DNA from: Ruminococcus sp.
GTDB taxonomy: Bacteria; Bacillota; Clostridia; Oscillospirales; Ruminococcaceae
NCBI GenBank assembly: GCA_014799735.1
Contig: JAAVHL010000144.1
Span: forward strand, 1 to 32,870
Direction: 5' to 3'
Length of the DNA stretch: 32,870 nt
Each line of letters opens with the position of its first letter. Position 1 is the first letter of the stretch. Shown piece by piece: positions 31,481-32,870 of this stretch. The notes beneath the pieces are model-generated. The model did no database searches. It saw only the letters and a program-made list of their open reading frames with translations, and was not told where the DNA came from. The translations under genes were made by a program, and so were the position numbers.

Positions 31481-31642
31481 ATGGAAGATAAGAGCAAGCA
31501 GAACGGGCAGGACACCCGCGTCCCCGAAAAAACAAACGGTGACAAGCACAATCTTATGCCCGACCAGACCTCATGGGCTGAGGAAGCCAAGGAGGAAATG
31601 GAGGACTATATCGAGTCACAGGGTATCCATATAAGGCAGTGA
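31481..31642 (+). CDS. Small acidic protein in the lexA operon
   Basis: A 53-aa gene, ATG at 31481 to TGA at 31640-31642, preceded by AAGGAG 7 nt upstream and 3 nt after the protease stop. The protein is very polar: MEDKSKQNGQDTRVPEKTNG at the start, then DQTSWAEEAKEEMEDYIESQ and a short IHIRQ end. It has no hydrophobic segment and is probably unstructured at the N-terminus with one helix after. Family unknown. Its stop overlaps the region just before yfbR, and the good ribosome binding site argues that it is real. Confidence 0.65.
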   Translation: MEDKSKQNGQDTRVPEKTNGDKHNLMPDQTSWAEEAKEEMEDYIESQGIHIRQ

Positions 31643-31671
31643 CCCGAAACAGCGAAAGGAGGCGGTCTTGC

Positions 31672-32283
31672 GTGTCCGAAAATGAGACGGGAAATGGCGC
31701 AGCAGGCAAAAAGTTTTTTGCCATAATTTCACGAATGAAGTATATAAACCGCTGGGGACTTATGCGAAACGCCGTTAACGAAAACATAAGCGAGCACAGT
31801 CTGGAGACGGCGTTTATCGCCCATGTTCTGGCGCTGTACAGGAACGTCCGCTTCGGCGGGAACGTCGATCCCGAACGGGCTGCGCTTCTGGCAATGTACC
31901 ACGACGTTACCGAAATAATCACTGGCGACCTGCCCACGCCCGTAAAGTACTACAACGAGGAGATAAAGCAGCAGTACGGCAGGGTGGAGGAAATCGCGGG
32001 AGAGAAGATACTGAGTTATCTTCCCGACGATCTGCGGGAATATTACCGTCCGCTGATGGGAAAAACCGAGGAGGAAAGCGAGCTTTGGCAGCTTGTAAAG
32101 GCTGCGGACAAGCTTTCCGCGCTTATAAAGTGCATTGAGGAGCGGAACATGGGAAATCTGGATTTTGCCAACGCGGAGCAGAGCACCCTTAAAGCCGTAC
32201 ACGACATGGAGCTTCCCGAAGCTGAGGAGTTCATTCGGGAATTTCTGCCGTCCTACGGACTTACCCTTGATGCGCAGATATGA
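31672..32283 (+). CDS. yfbR: YfbR-like 5'-deoxynucleotidase
   Basis: A 203-aa HD-domain phosphohydrolase that dephosphorylates deoxyribonucleoside 5'-monophosphates. It aligns along its length with E. coli YfbR: KKFFAIISRMKYINRWGLMR, ENISEHSLETAFIAH (first His), ALLAMYHDVTEIITGDLPTP (HD pair) and VKAADKLSALIKCIEE with the final Asp. It has an N-terminal extension of about 10 residues compared with YfbR. I choose the GTG at 31672, because AGGAGG lies 9 nt upstream; the frame extends 33 nt further but would overlap the small gene. It is the last gene of the lexA operon. Confidence 0.93.
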   Translation: MSENETGNGAAGKKFFAIISRMKYINRWGLMRNAVNENISEHSLETAFIAHVLALYRNVRFGGNVDPERAALLAMYHDVTEIITGDLPTPVKYYNEEIKQQYGRVEEIAGEKILSYLPDDLREYYRPLMGKTEEESELWQLVKAADKLSALIKCIEERNMGNLDFANAEQSTLKAVHDMELPEAEEFIREFLPSYGLTLDAQI

Positions 32284-32304
32284 CCGCGGCAAACAGCAAA
32301 AAAC

Positions 32305-32355
32305 AAAGGACATAACGCATACCGCAAAGCGGCGGCAGGCGTTATGTCCTTTTTG
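32305..32355. terminator. Bidirectional terminator between yfbR and the Hpt gene
   Basis: A 14-bp perfect stem AAAGGACATAACGC (32305-32318) with GCGTTATGTCCTTT (32339-32352); inside it lies a small CCGC/GCGG hairpin. T-runs follow on both strands (TTTTTG on plus, TTTGTTTTTTG on minus). Confidence 0.9.
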
Positions 32356-32379
32356 CACGGAAAGCCGCAAAACTTCCCG

Positions 32380-32748
32380 TTAAGTATTTTCACTGATAAT
32401 ACGGCAGATCTCTCTGTTCAGCTTTTCAATAAGCTTTATATCCTCATCTGCGCCCTCCGCGGAGCCGTTCTTGGCTTTAAGCTCAAGAGTGCGGGCGGCT
32501 TCGGAAAGGGCGGTCATTCCGAGGTTTGCGGAGACCCCCTTAAGCTTGTGTGCGGTCTGGGAAAGCTTTTCAAGATCGTTTTCGGAAACCGCGTCTTTGA
32601 TCGGCGTGATCCTGTCCTCGTCGGGGAAGCGCTTCAGAAACTTGGCATAAATCTCGGAGGAATCGTCCCCGAATCGCGAAAGCGTTTTGTCCACCTCAAT
32701 GCCTATCTCTTTAAGGGCGGCGAAAAGACCGCCGGTGCTTTTTTCCAT
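32380..32748 (-). CDS. Hpt-domain histidine phosphotransfer protein
   Basis: A 122-aa single-domain phosphotransfer protein, a shuttle in multistep His-Asp relays. The phosphorylated His lies in the motif AHKLKGVSANLG near residues 66-77, and the typical preceding helix FLKRFPDEDRITPI and following LSEAARTLELKAKNG are present. There is no kinase or receiver domain attached. AGAGGT is about 8 nt before the ATG. Partners are not in the window; a hybrid kinase or response regulator might lie just beyond the right edge, which is inference. Confidence 0.92.
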   Translation of the reverse strand: MEKSTGGLFAALKEIGIEVDKTLSRFGDDSSEIYAKFLKRFPDEDRITPIKDAVSENDLEKLSQTAHKLKGVSANLGMTALSEAARTLELKAKNGSAEGADEDIKLIEKLNREICRIISENT

Positions 32749-32870
32749 AATCGTTGTACCTCTTTTCTGAGCAGTGATAAAGACCGATAAAAATGCGGCG
32801 AAAAACGTCCGAAAGAGAAAATTTATGCCGCTGATAAAGAAAGTATCCGTACAAAACGGAAAACAGATAC
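32749..32870. other. Right edge, no assigned gene
   Basis: The last 122 nt hold the ribosome binding site of the Hpt gene. One minus-strand frame stays open from the window edge and into the Hpt start, but its residues (YLFSVLYGYFLYQ) are not convincing as coding, and the stretch is too short to judge. Confidence 0.3.

Noticed and set aside
32749-32870. Open minus-strand frame running off the right edge
   Set aside because: Too short, overlaps the Hpt start out of frame and looks unlike coding sequence.

Overview
The window looks like chromosome of a low-to-mid GC Gram-positive anaerobe in Clostridia, most likely Ruminococcus or a close Oscillospiraceae relative. This rests on SpoVG, a Gram-positive type LexA, the rsmD-coaD neighbourhood, strong A/G-rich ribosome binding sites, sigma-A promoters with 17-nt spacers, GC-rich intergenic hairpins and a glycan-oriented gene set. 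The genus is inference. I see no rRNA, tRNA, CRISPR array, transposase or phage gene.

Layout. (1) 1-5840, minus strand: glycogen/maltodextrin phosphorylase (glgP) and a family 2 glycoside hydrolase, each with its own promoter, with arrays of stable hairpins downstream and upstream of glgP. (2) 6137-9668, plus strand: a branched-chain-amino-acid-type binding lipoprotein without permease genes, then a methyl-accepting chemotaxis protein with a consensus promoter. (3) 9706-11409: rsmD, coaD and a coiled-coil protein as an operon. (4) 11496-13241, minus: a secreted protein with Big2 domains and five Tyr-rich C-terminal repeats of about 57 residues.

(5) 13372-26810, minus: about 18 genes packed with gaps mostly under 35 nt or with overlaps. 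From the promoter inward they are a YfhO-type membrane protein, PH-domain protein, FkbM methyltransferase, nucleoside phosphorylase, several unrecognised proteins, a small methyltransferase, a gene remnant, asnS, a small membrane protein, a frameshifted nucleotidyltransferase, a TatD-linked-type radical SAM protein, an unknown protein, a Nudix hydrolase, a HEPN/MNT pair, an aldose epimerase, a DUF4177 protein and a YfcE-type phosphodiesterase. Housekeeping and accessory genes are interleaved here, and the accessory parts look AT-richer.

(6) 26928-32748: a Nudix ADP-sugar hydrolase (+), spoVG (-) divergent from murC (+), a 222-bp MITE-like element with inverted ends, then lexA, a CPBP membrane protease, a 53-aa small gene and yfbR as a plus-strand operon. 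A convergent Hpt-domain gene closes the window.

Most likely to be under-described: the Tyr-rich repeat protein, the MITE-like element feeding lexA, the HEPN/MNT-containing accessory stretch with its A7 frameshift and gene remnant, and the orphan binding protein beside a chemoreceptor. I found no clear single new system; these are candidates of differing strength.
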